Made by a program: the position numbers and the translations under genes. Shown piece after piece: positions 7,420-15,316 of a stretch of DNA of 64,000 bases. The stretch comes from Nocardioides seonyuensis (GTDB lineage: Bacteria > Actinomycetota > Actinomycetes > Propionibacteriales > Nocardioidaceae). The DNA lies in assembly GCF_004683965.1 (NCBI RefSeq), contig NZ_CP038436.1, positions 1,736,001 to 1,800,000 of the forward strand. The letters are read 5' to 3'. Each line of letters opens with the position of its first letter. Position 1 is the stretch's first letter. A model generated the notes under the pieces. That model saw nothing but the letters and a program-made list of their open reading frames with translations. It was not told the DNA's origin and ran no database searches.

Positions 7420-7880
7420 GGACCAGGACCGTCGCCGCCACCGTCGCAGGCTGGCTGCTCGTCATCACCGGCGTCGGCCACACGACGCTCGTCGCGATCA
7501 GCAGCGCCGCAACCACCTCGCCGGCGGACACCGCGATCCGTGACGCGATGGCCGCCGCCCCGGTCACGGTCGCGGGCCTGGAGCGCAGCTACTGGGACCT
7601 CTACGTCGGCTTCAGCCTGATGATGGCCCTGATGCTCGTCGGGCTGGGGGCGCTGGTGCTCCTCGTCCTGCGCCGCGCCCCCGAGCTGGTGGCGAGAGGC
7701 ATGGTGGTCCTGCTGGCCCTCGTGCTCGTCCCCGCGTGGGCGATCAGCGCGCTTCTGCTGCCGCCTCCGCCGATCGTGCTCCTCGGAGCAGCGGCCGTGG
7801 CGGTGGTGTCCGCCGCGGTCCTGCGACCTCGCCCAACCCGCGTACAGCAGCCGGTTCCTGCGGATATCTTCGACATGTGA
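7416..7880 (+). CDS. Small four-helix membrane protein, unknown function
   Basis: A 154-residue integral membrane protein. Hydrophobic segments lie at about 7-29, 65-85, 92-112 and 116-135, and the tail is short, Arg/Pro-rich and probably cytoplasmic. The first segment ends in GVGHTTL. I do not recognise a catalytic motif; small four-helix proteins with a conserved His in helix 1 are common in actinobacteria and have no agreed function. The gene overlaps both neighbours by 4 bp (ATGA at 7416, GTGA at 7877), so it is co-translated with the monooxygenase and the beta-glucosidase. A role in substrate passage or in holding the monooxygenase at the membrane is only a guess. Confidence 0.8.
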   Translation: MRTRTVAATVAGWLLVITGVGHTTLVAISSAATTSPADTAIRDAMAAAPVTVAGLERSYWDLYVGFSLMMALMLVGLGALVLLVLRRAPELVARGMVVLLALVLVPAWAISALLLPPPPIVLLGAAAVAVVSAAVLRPRPTRVQQPVPADIFDM

Positions 7881-9262
7881 GCGCCTCTTCCCCGGCCGGC
7901 GGCTTTCCGCTGCTCCCGCCGGGCTTCCGTTTCGGCACCAGCACCGCGGCCTACCAGGTCGAGGGCGCAGTGGCCGAGGACGGCAGGGGTCCCTGCATCT
8001 GGGACACGTTCAGCGCTCAGCCGGGGCGGATCGTCGACGGCACCACGGGGGCCGTCGCGGCCGACCACTACCACCGGGTCGGCGAGGACGTCGCCCTCAT
8101 GAAGGAGCTCGGCGCCAGCGGCTACCGCTTCTCCATGAGCTGGTCGCGCATCCAGCCGACCGGCCGCGGGCGTCCCAACCCGGCCGGCCTCGCGTTCTAC
8201 GACCGGCTCATCGACACCCTGCTCGGCAACGACATCGCCCCCATGGTGACGCTCTACCACGCCGACCTGCCCCAGGCGCTCGAGGACGAGGGCGGCTGGA
8301 TCAACCGGGGGACCGTCGACTGCTTCGCCGAGTACGCCGCCATCGTGGGCGAGCGGTTCGGCGACCGGGTCGAGCACTGGGTCCCGGTCAACGAGCCCAA
8401 CGTCCACACCTTCCTCGGTTACGGCAACGGCCAGCAGGCACCGGGCCGGACCCTCATGTTCGACGCGCTGTGGGCGGCCCACCACCTGCTGCTGGCCCAC
8501 GGGCGCGCCGCGATCGAGCTGCGTCGTACCGCCGGGTCGGCCGACCGGGAGGTCAGCATCGGCTGCGCCAACAACCACGGTCCGGTGTGGCCGGCCACCG
8601 ACGCCGACGCCGACGTGGGCGCCAGCAAGATCTTCGACGCGCTGTGGAACGGCATGTTCCTCGAGCCGATGCTGCTCGGGCGCTACCCGGCCGACCTGAT
8701 GCCGCTGCTCGAGGGACTCGCCGAGCCCGGCGACATGGCCACCATCCGCCAGCCCCTCGACTTCTACGGCGTCAACTACTACAACCCGATGCGCATCGCG
8801 GCTGCGCACGAGGACGCAGACCTGCCCTTCGACTTCTGCGACGTGCTGGGCTACCCGGCCACCGACCGCGGGTGGCCCGTCGTGCCCGACGCGCTGCGCG
8901 AGTGGCTCATCATGTTCCGCGCGCGCTACCGCGCCGCGCTGCCGCCGATCATGATCACCGAGTCGGGCGCGGCCTACAACATGGAGCCGGGGCCTGACGG
9001 CACGGTCGACGACCAGCCGCGCATCGACTACATCGACGCCCACCTGCGCGCCGTCGGCGAGGCGATCAGGCGTGGAGTCGACATCCGCGGCTACTACTGC
9101 TGGTCGCTGCTCGACACCTTCGAGTGGTCCGAAGGCCTCAGCCAGCGCTACGGCCTGGTCCACGTCGACCGCGACACCCAGGAGCGGACTCCCAAGAAGT
9201 CGTTCCAGTGGTACGCCGACATGATCGCCGCCCAGCCCCGGCAGGAGCAGCCGCGGGGCTGA
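7877..9262 (+). CDS. Family GH1 beta-glucosidase
   Basis: A 461-residue glycoside hydrolase family 1 enzyme with the full TIM-barrel length. The family start signature FRFGTSTAAYQVEGA is near residue 15. The acid/base glutamate is in VPVNEPN near residue 172, and the nucleophile lies in MITESG near residue 362 (most relatives have ITENG; Ser for Asn is tolerated in the family). The aglycone-site motif YYCWSLLDTFEWSEG is present. No signal peptide, so it acts in the cytoplasm on imported glucosides. The GTG start at 7877 overlaps the upstream stop by 4 bp. Its place in a TetR-controlled operon with a flavin hydroxylase, rather than with sugar-import genes, suggests a glucoside whose aglycone is then oxidised (inference). 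Confidence 0.93.
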   Translation: MSASSPAGGFPLLPPGFRFGTSTAAYQVEGAVAEDGRGPCIWDTFSAQPGRIVDGTTGAVAADHYHRVGEDVALMKELGASGYRFSMSWSRIQPTGRGRPNPAGLAFYDRLIDTLLGNDIAPMVTLYHADLPQALEDEGGWINRGTVDCFAEYAAIVGERFGDRVEHWVPVNEPNVHTFLGYGNGQQAPGRTLMFDALWAAHHLLLAHGRAAIELRRTAGSADREVSIGCANNHGPVWPATDADADVGASKIFDALWNGMFLEPMLLGRYPADLMPLLEGLAEPGDMATIRQPLDFYGVNYYNPMRIAAAHEDADLPFDFCDVLGYPATDRGWPVVPDALREWLIMFRARYRAALPPIMITESGAAYNMEPGPDGTVDDQPRIDYIDAHLRAVGEAIRRGVDIRGYYCWSLLDTFEWSEGLSQRYGLVHVDRDTQERTPKKSFQWYADMIAAQPRQEQPRG

Positions 9263-9400
9263 GAGCTCCTGGGAGACCGGTCACTGAGTCCGCGTGCACT
9301 CGAGGCGGTGCATGCCCTGATCGAAGGCCTTGCCGTGCGGCGATGTGTTGACCTCGGCTGCGGACCCGCAGGCCCCCCGACCCCAGCGCGTGCCTCTCGT

Positions 9401-9424
9401 CGTGAAAGTAACCTTGATTTCACG
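9401..9424. terminator. Inverted repeat in the 241-bp gap after the glucosidase
   Basis: CGTGAAA (9401-9407) and TTTCACG (9418-9424) form a 7-bp stem with a 10-nt loop about 140 bp after the glucosidase stop. It could be a weak terminator or an operator for the next operon. The rest of 9263-9491 shows no gene. Confidence 0.35.
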
Positions 9425-9491
9425 CCGACGACCGTTTGCGGGATGGGTCCGAGGCACCGACGGTGACCCGGCGACGAGGCGGCAGCACCGA

Positions 9492-9497
9492 TAGGCT
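9492..9497 (+). promoter_or_regulatory. Leaderless-type -10 box (TAGGCT) of the glycan cluster
   Basis: TAGGCT ends 6 nt before the ATG at 9504 and there is no Shine-Dalgarno sequence. It probably drives the four-gene run 9504-15021. Confidence 0.55.
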
Positions 9498-9503
9498 CGC
9501 CCC

Positions 9504-10526
9504 ATGAGCAGCCGACGGGTCGTCTTCGTGGTCGGCTCGGGCCGGTCCGGCACGAGCACGATGGCCGGCGCGCTCAAGACCCTCGGCCTCCACGTGCCGC
9601 AGCCCGAGGTCGTCGCCGACGCCACCAACCCCAAGGGGTTCGGCGAGCCGCGCTGGGTGGTCGACCTCCACGACGAGCTGCTCAAGCGCAGCGGTGTCCA
9701 GGTCTCCGACGCCCGACCGCGGGCGTGGCTCGACTCGGGCACGACCAGCGGTGACCATGCCACGCGCGAGCGCGTCGCGACCTGGCTGGAGGGCGAGCTC
9801 GCCGCCCACGACGAGCTGGTGATCAAGGATCCGCGGGCGGCCTGGTTCCTCGGCCTGTGGCGGGCCTGCGCCGAGCGCTGCGACGCCACGCCGTCCTTCG
9901 TGACGATGCTGCGGCCGGTCACCGAGGTGGTCGGCTCCAAGCAGAAGTACTACGACGCAGGTCAGGGTGATGTCACCCGCACCGCCGCCTGGGTCAACAT
10001 GATGCTCCACACCGAGCGCGCCACCCGCGGCGAGCAGCGCCGGTTCGTGAGGTACGCCGACCTGCTCACCGACTGGACCCAGCCGGTGTTCGCCATCGGA
10101 GAGGCGTTCGATCTCGCGGCGGTGAAGACCGCGATGGCCGTCGACATCGCCGAGGTGCACCGCTTCATCGACCCCTCGCTGCGTCGGGTGACGCTGACGT
10201 GGGACGACGTCGCCGTCCCCTCCCGCCTGCGCGAGCTGGCCGAGGAGACCTGGGAGGTGCTCGACGGCCTCGCCGACGAGGGCGGCGACACCGCCAAGGC
10301 CCACGCCCGCTGCGACGAGCTGCGGGCGGCCTACCTGGAGCAGTACGCCGAGGCCGAGGCCTTCGCCCACTCCTCCGTCCTGGCCGCGCGTCGTGCCGGC
10401 GAGGCGAGTGCGGCGCACGCCCCGACGTCCCGCGCGTCGGACCGCGTCCCCCACGCGGTGCGCGCCATGGTCCCCCCGGGCGCGCGCCAGCGGATCCGCA
10501 AGGTCCTCCACCGAGAGCGCCCGTGA
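9504..10526 (+). CDS. Sulfotransferase-family protein
   Basis: A 340-residue protein that starts with a PAPS-binding P-loop-like motif, VVGSGRSGTSTM (residues 8-19), followed by a second sulfotransferase feature (LVIKDPRAAWFLGLW and VTMLRPVTEVVGS around 95-145) matching the 3'-phosphate-binding region. It would transfer sulfate from PAPS to a sugar or other hydroxyl acceptor in the cytoplasm. The C-terminal 60 residues are Ala/Arg-rich and variable. It is the first gene of a tight cluster with three glycosyltransferases (GTGA overlap with the next gene), so the acceptor is probably a cell-surface glycan under construction (inference). No PAPS-synthesis genes are in the window. Confidence 0.85.
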   Translation: MSSRRVVFVVGSGRSGTSTMAGALKTLGLHVPQPEVVADATNPKGFGEPRWVVDLHDELLKRSGVQVSDARPRAWLDSGTTSGDHATRERVATWLEGELAAHDELVIKDPRAAWFLGLWRACAERCDATPSFVTMLRPVTEVVGSKQKYYDAGQGDVTRTAAWVNMMLHTERATRGEQRRFVRYADLLTDWTQPVFAIGEAFDLAAVKTAMAVDIAEVHRFIDPSLRRVTLTWDDVAVPSRLRELAEETWEVLDGLADEGGDTAKAHARCDELRAAYLEQYAEAEAFAHSSVLAARRAGEASAAHAPTSRASDRVPHAVRAMVPPGARQRIRKVLHRERP

Positions 10527-11470
10527 CTCCCGACATCGCATCCCTCGAGGGACTCCCCGAGTACGACGTCACCTGGCCTTGGTCGGGTGGGTCGCGGGAG
10601 GCGCTCACGCCGGGCCTGACCTGCGTCTTCCGGGTGCGCAACGAGGCACGCAACCTGCCCTGGGTCCTGCCTCCGATCCTCGCGGCGGTCGACCACGTCC
10701 TGCTGGTCGACAACCTCTCCGACGACGACACGGCCGACGTCGCCCGCCGCGTGGCCGACGAGTGCGGCGCCGGTGACCGGCTGACCGTGCTGGACTACCC
10801 CCACCAGGTGGCCCGCGCGGGTGGCGAGCACCTCGCCACCCCGGCCACGAGCGTGCACTCGCTGACCCACTTCTACAACTGGTGCTTCTCCCACGTCCGC
10901 ACGACCTACTCGATGAAGTGGGACGGCGACATGGTGCTGACCCCGGAGGGGTCCGGCATCCTGCGCGACCTGTCGTGGCAGCTGCAGGCCGCACAGGTCG
11001 TCGTGGCCATGCCCCGCCACCCGCTGACGGTGGTCGACGAGTCCACCGGCTGGCTCGACCTCTCGCTGCGCTTCCTGGAGCCGTGGGTCTACCCGATGGG
11101 TCCCCAGTCGACGTTCGTGAAGGCGTTCGACTGGGAGCTGCGCGAGCAGCCGCCCGGTGTCGAGCGGCTGGTCCTCCAGCAGGGACTGTGCGTGGAGGTG
11201 AAGTGGCTCGACGCCGACGAGTACGCCCACTGGCGCAAGGACGGCGTCGACTTCACCAACACCCGCCTCTACCGCAAGCTCCGCGAGTTCGAGGTGGACG
11301 AAGCCATCCGCAACGGTCGGGCCGAGGAGCTCGGAGGCCTCGTCAAGGTCACGGCCCCCGCGGGCGTGCACGTCATCGACCACGTCAGCCGCGACTGGCT
11401 CTGGCGCCAGCCCCGTCCGCTGGTGCGCCACTCCCTGCCCGCGTCGCTCCGTGAGCGGGTGCGCCCATGA
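10523..11470 (+). CDS. Glycosyltransferase, GT2-like (GT-A fold)
   Basis: A 315-residue enzyme with an N-terminal GT-A nucleotide-sugar domain: LTCVFRVRNEARNLPWVLP (about 31-49) is the glycosyltransferase-2 opening strand and helix, VDHVLLVDNLSDDDT the second strand, and KWDGDMVL near residue 133 supplies the metal-binding D-x-D. The C-terminal half is Trp/Arg-rich (HVSRDWLWRQPRPLV) without a membrane segment, so it is a cytosolic or peripheral enzyme. The GTG start at 10523 overlaps the sulfotransferase stop, and its own stop overlaps the next start (ATGA). Sugar donor and acceptor are unknown. Confidence 0.85.
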   Translation: MTPDIASLEGLPEYDVTWPWSGGSREALTPGLTCVFRVRNEARNLPWVLPPILAAVDHVLLVDNLSDDDTADVARRVADECGAGDRLTVLDYPHQVARAGGEHLATPATSVHSLTHFYNWCFSHVRTTYSMKWDGDMVLTPEGSGILRDLSWQLQAAQVVVAMPRHPLTVVDESTGWLDLSLRFLEPWVYPMGPQSTFVKAFDWELREQPPGVERLVLQQGLCVEVKWLDADEYAHWRKDGVDFTNTRLYRKLREFEVDEAIRNGRAEELGGLVKVTAPAGVHVIDHVSRDWLWRQPRPLVRHSLPASLRERVRP

Positions 11471-13287
11471 CGACCAAGAAGGCCGCGACGCTCGACTCCG
11501 AGCGTCATCCACTGCACGACCTCAGGCTGCCCGGTCCCACCCTGGTCCTGGTCGACGACACCGACTCGCTCGCGCTCGACGCCCTGCGCGGCATCGAGGA
11601 CGTCACCGGCCTCAACGCCGAGGTCACCGGCGCGTCCTCGCTCTCGGGCCCGAGCCGCGGGTGGGGCTCGGTCCTCGTGGTGGCGGCCGACCGGGCCCGG
11701 CTCCGCCGGCTCGCCAGCGGCGTGCCGCAGCTCGGCCAGTGCCGGGCAGTGGCCTGCTGGCTCACCGAGACCCCGGTGCCGTGGGTGCTCGTGCCCCGGC
11801 CCGAGTGGCCGGTGATGACCCACCTGACGGCCCGCACGGCCGGCACTCGCGGCGTGCTGTGCGTCGTACGCTTCGACGCCGGTGCCCGCGCCCAGCGGGT
11901 CGTGATGGAGATGGCCCGCCAGGCGGCAGGCCCCGGCGAGACCGCGCACGGCGGCCTGGTCACGGCCTACGCGGGCCGTGCCGCCGCACCCGGCCTCGAC
12001 CCGCGCAGCCTCCACCTCGACGCCGTCGCCGACGCCGGCAGCTCCGAGCGCGACGTCCCGCCCGACGTCGTGCTGGCTCCCGAGGGAGCCCGCGGCTCGG
12101 TCGAGCCGCACCACGTCATCGACCGCCCGCCCACGGTGGTGACCGACCCCGGGCCGGACCCCTACGACGAGCGGGTCTTCCACCCGATCGGCTTCCGCAA
12201 GGACTGGGACCTCCCGGTCGTCGAGCTCGCCACCCTCACCCGGGGCCCGGTCACCGAGGCGGTCATCGAGCGGGCACGACCCCACCAGGGCGTCCGCGTC
12301 GACGCCGGCCTCATCGCGACCGCCGACCTGCTGGCCCTCGCCGCCTCCGGCGTGCCGCTGGAGGTGTGGGGTCGCCCCGAGGTCGCCCCGCCGCTGGCCA
12401 CGGCACTGCGGTCCCAGGTCGACCTCGACGACCCGCTGCGACGTGAGGAGCACAGCCTCGCCTGCCGCCGCGCGACCTTCGACGCCCACTCGACCCTCGC
12501 CTGGCGGAGCACCCTGGCCGACCGCGCCGGCGTCCGCCACGTCGGGCTGCCGCCGGTCAGTGCGCTGCTCTCGACCAAGCGTCCCGAGATGCTCGACTTC
12601 GCCCTGCGGCAGGTCGCGCGCCAGCGAGGGGCCGACATCGAGCTGGTGCTCGCCTGCCACGGCTTCGAGGCCGACCCCGACGTCGTACGCCGTGCCCTCG
12701 GTGACCTGCCCCACCAGGTCCTCACCTTCGACTCCGACACCTTCTTCGGCGACGTCCTCACCGGTGCGGCACGTGCCGCGTCGGCCGAGGTGGTGCTCAA
12801 GATCGACGACGACGACTGGTACTCCCCGGACGCCGTGCACGACCTCCTCATGGCGCGCCGCTTCTCCGGGGCCGACGTGGTCGGCATGCCGGCGGAGTTC
12901 GTCTACCTCGAGGAGACCGACACCACGGTCCGGCGCAACCACCCCAGCGAGCTCTTCGCACGGTTCGTGGCGGGGGGCACCATGCTCCTCGACCGTGGAC
13001 TGCTGCGCTCCCTCGGTGACTTCCGCCGCGTGCGGCGCTACGTCGACGCCCAGCTGCTCGCCGGCGTCGAGGCTGCAGGCGGGCGGATCTACCGCACGCA
13101 CGGCCTCGGCTACGTCCTGCGACGCGGGTCCGGGGGACACACCTGGCAGCGTGACGCGGAGGAGTTCCGCAGGGCTGAGATCCTCGACTCGGAGTGGTCG
13201 GGGTTCGCCCCGAGCCGGACGATGGAAGTATTGGACGCGGACCTGCCCGCAGCAGGCCGGATCGTCCAGGACGTCAGGGGGGAGTGA
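11467..13287 (+). CDS. Large glycosyltransferase with N-terminal unknown domain
   Basis: A 606-residue protein. The last ~260 residues form a GT-A/GT2 domain: VSALLSTKRPEMLDFALRQV near 360 (an N-terminal strand seen in glycosyltransferases that elongate surface glycans), LVLACHGF, and the metal-binding acidic cluster KIDDDDWYSPDAV near 445. The first ~350 residues contain no motif I recognise, but begin as an alpha/beta domain (GPTLVLVDDTDSLALDALRG) and hold a second such segment near residue 230-330; they may be a degenerate second glycosyltransferase-like module. The ATG overlaps the preceding gene by 4 bp, and the next gene starts immediately after this stop. Presumed to act on the same glycan as its neighbours. 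Confidence 0.8.
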   Translation: MTTKKAATLDSERHPLHDLRLPGPTLVLVDDTDSLALDALRGIEDVTGLNAEVTGASSLSGPSRGWGSVLVVAADRARLRRLASGVPQLGQCRAVACWLTETPVPWVLVPRPEWPVMTHLTARTAGTRGVLCVVRFDAGARAQRVVMEMARQAAGPGETAHGGLVTAYAGRAAAPGLDPRSLHLDAVADAGSSERDVPPDVVLAPEGARGSVEPHHVIDRPPTVVTDPGPDPYDERVFHPIGFRKDWDLPVVELATLTRGPVTEAVIERARPHQGVRVDAGLIATADLLALAASGVPLEVWGRPEVAPPLATALRSQVDLDDPLRREEHSLACRRATFDAHSTLAWRSTLADRAGVRHVGLPPVSALLSTKRPEMLDFALRQVARQRGADIELVLACHGFEADPDVVRRALGDLPHQVLTFDSDTFFGDVLTGAARAASAEVVLKIDDDDWYSPDAVHDLLMARRFSGADVVGMPAEFVYLEETDTTVRRNHPSELFARFVAGGTMLLDRGLLRSLGDFRRVRRYVDAQLLAGVEAAGGRIYRTHGLGYVLRRGSGGHTWQRDAEEFRRAEILDSEWSGFAPSRTMEVLDADLPAAGRIVQDVRGE

Positions 13288-15021
13288 ATGCCGAGACAAC
13301 CGGTGGTGCGCCACAACGACTGGAGCACGCTCACGCCCCACGACCTGGGCGGGTGGACCCCCACCCTCTCGGTCAGCGTCGTCATCCCCACGTGGCGGGC
13401 TGAACGCACCCTGCCGCTGGTGCTGGCCGGCCTGGCGGCCCAGAGCTATCCCAGCCACCTGCTCGAGGTGGTCGTCGTCGACGACGGCAACGAGCCGCCG
13501 GTGACGTTGCCCGAGGTCCGTCCCGACAACACCCGGGTCGTGCGCGTGACCTCCGGCTGGGGCCGCGCCAACGCCTGCCGCACGGGCGCCCTGGCCGGTG
13601 ACGGCGACGTCATCCACTGGCTCGACTCCGACATGCTCGCCTACCGCGAGCACGTCGAGGCCCAGCTGAGGTGGCACCACCTCCTCGACTACGCCGTCGT
13701 GCTCGGCACCAAGCGGTTCGTCGATCCGAGCTCCCTGCTCGACCGCGACCCCGCCGAGGTCCGCGACATCGTGGCCGCCGGCCGGGCCGAGGAGCTCTTC
13801 GACGCCGACGACTCCGAGCCGCACACCTGGGTCGAGGGCATGTGGCGGCGCACCGATGACCTCACCCTCGCCGGCCCGCGCGCCTTCCGCGCCCACGTCG
13901 GCGCGACCGGATCGCTGACCCGGGCGCTCTACGACGACGCCGGCGGCATGGACCCCACCCTCGTCCTCGGCGAGGACGTCGAGCTGGGCCACCGGCTCGC
14001 CCGCTCCGGAGGCGTCCTGATCCCCGACCACGCCGCCCAGTCCTGGCACCTGGGCCGTTCCCACGTGATGCAGAACAAGGACGCCGTCAACCGCCACAAC
14101 GACACCTTCCTCGCCGACCTCGCGCCCACGATGCGGCCCAAGCGCAACGTCCGCGGCCGCACCTACCAGGTGCCCTACCTCGAGGCGGTCGTCCCGGCCG
14201 GCGCCGCCGACGAGACCATCCGGCTCGTCGACTCGCTCCTCGACGGCGACGTCCCCGACCTGCGGGTGCTGGTGCTCGGTCCCTGGTCGACCGTCGGCGA
14301 CGACCGGGTCAGCCCCTTGACCGACCCGGCGCTCGACCTCCGGCTCGTGGAGCGCACCTACCGCCACGAGCCGCGGGTCCGGCTGGTCGAGCCCAGCGTC
14401 GGCTCCGGCGGGGTCGAGTCACTGCCGCCCGACACCGACGCGGAGTTCCGGCTGATCCTCCCCGGCGTCGACTTCGCCCCGCTGGGTCCGGCGCTCGACC
14501 TGCTGCTCGCCGACCTGGAGCGCACCCACCACGGCGCCCGTGTGCTCGCCTTCCCCGACGGCTCGGCCGCCCAGCTGGTCCGCACCGCCGCGCTCGCGCG
14601 CGTGGCCCGCGTGCTCGCCGACGGCGACGACCCCGACGAGCTGCTCGACCGGATCGCCGGCGTCGTGTCCTACGACGCCACCTCGGTCGGATTCGTGCCC
14701 ACCATGGAACGCGAGGTCGAGCGCTTCGTGCTCAAGGCGAAGTCCGCCATCGACCCCGCCGACTCCACCAACCTCCTGCGCAAGGCCCTGGCCCGGGCGA
14801 CCGGCAGGCGTGGTCCTGCTCGCGCGGCGATGCCCGCGCCCCCGGGCGTGCACCACGACGCCGTACCCCCCGCCTTCGAGCCGCGGCCGCCTGCGGGCCG
14901 CCCCGACAGTGGTCGCAACGGAGGGTCGGGTCCCGTCGTCCCCGCGCCGGCCCCGGCCGGCGGCCGGGCCGACGACGACTCCGCCGAGGTGCGCCGCGGC
15001 CTCTTCGGCCGGCGCCGCTGA
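13288..15021 (+). CDS. Glycosyltransferase family 2 protein with C-terminal extension
   Basis: A 577-residue protein. The N-terminal GT2 domain (about 28-260) has VSVVIPTWRAERTLPLVLAG, the VVVVDDG aspartates, the WLDSDM metal-binding D-x-D, and an acceptor-side GEDVELGHRLARSG motif (E-D near 230). Residues about 290-480 form a second alpha/beta region of unknown type (VPAGAADETIRLVDSL...) and the last ~90 residues are Pro/Ala/Gly-rich and probably disordered, ending in basic GLFGRRR. No transmembrane helix is evident. Translation starts 0 bp after the previous stop with GGGGGGAG upstream. It ends the run of four genes, before repeats that separate it from the convergent UDP-glucose dehydrogenase. 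Confidence 0.87.
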   Translation: MPRQPVVRHNDWSTLTPHDLGGWTPTLSVSVVIPTWRAERTLPLVLAGLAAQSYPSHLLEVVVVDDGNEPPVTLPEVRPDNTRVVRVTSGWGRANACRTGALAGDGDVIHWLDSDMLAYREHVEAQLRWHHLLDYAVVLGTKRFVDPSSLLDRDPAEVRDIVAAGRAEELFDADDSEPHTWVEGMWRRTDDLTLAGPRAFRAHVGATGSLTRALYDDAGGMDPTLVLGEDVELGHRLARSGGVLIPDHAAQSWHLGRSHVMQNKDAVNRHNDTFLADLAPTMRPKRNVRGRTYQVPYLEAVVPAGAADETIRLVDSLLDGDVPDLRVLVLGPWSTVGDDRVSPLTDPALDLRLVERTYRHEPRVRLVEPSVGSGGVESLPPDTDAEFRLILPGVDFAPLGPALDLLLADLERTHHGARVLAFPDGSAAQLVRTAALARVARVLADGDDPDELLDRIAGVVSYDATSVGFVPTMEREVERFVLKAKSAIDPADSTNLLRKALARATGRRGPARAAMPAPPGVHHDAVPPAFEPRPPAGRPDSGRNGGSGPVVPAPAPAGGRADDDSAEVRRGLFGRRR

Positions 15022-15026
15022 CCCGA

Positions 15027-15076
15027 GTCGGCGCTTATGTCCCGCCGAGTCGGCGTGAACCTGCCGAGAGTCGCCG
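15027..15076. repeat. Three GTCGGCG-type repeat units (same family as 3917-4129)
   Basis: Cores GTCGGCG start at 15027 and 15049 and a variant GTCGCCG at 15070 (spacing 22 and 21 bp). The flanks CCGAGTCGGCG and GTGAA match units in the helicase-yceI gap. They begin 5 bp after the glycosyltransferase stop codon. Confidence 0.75.
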
Positions 15077-15110
15077 GATATCACCCAGGTCTCCCCGGCC
15101 GGCGACCACC

Positions 15111-15267
15111 CTGGCGGCACACGACATGCAATCCGGGCGTTGAGGTGTCGTACGCCGCCACTCTGGTTTGCGCCGGTGTCGTACGCCGCCACTCTGGGTC
15201 GCGCCGGTGTCGTACGCCGCCACGGTGGGGGGCGCCGGTGTCGTACGCCGCCACCGTGGGTCGGGCC
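15111..15267. repeat. Four 31-bp tandem repeats with one inverted, degenerate copy
   Basis: GGTGTCGTACGCCGCCAC starts at 15144, 15175, 15206 and 15237: an exact 31-bp period, with 18 conserved bases and 13 semi-conserved ones ending in GCGCC. A reverse-orientation copy, about 13 of 17 bases matching, lies at 15111-15127 and could pair with any direct unit to give a hairpin. They fill the rest of the 295-bp gap between convergent genes. A single degenerate copy appears near 46080-46097. Confidence 0.85.
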
Positions 15268-15316
15268 CCAGGCCGGGCGCCAGGCCGACGGCAGGCCGAG
15301 GTGGAGGTACGACGCC

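Noticed and set aside
11269-14367. A 1032-codon open frame on the minus strand
   Set aside because: It is antisense to the glycosyltransferase genes, composed of Val/Gly/Asp/Arg/His-rich sequence typical of the opposite strand of GC-rich genes, and has no domain.
15144-15267. 31-bp repeats considered as a CRISPR array
   Set aside because: There are no unique spacers; the 13 bases between the conserved parts are themselves similar, and the units abut. No cas genes are near.
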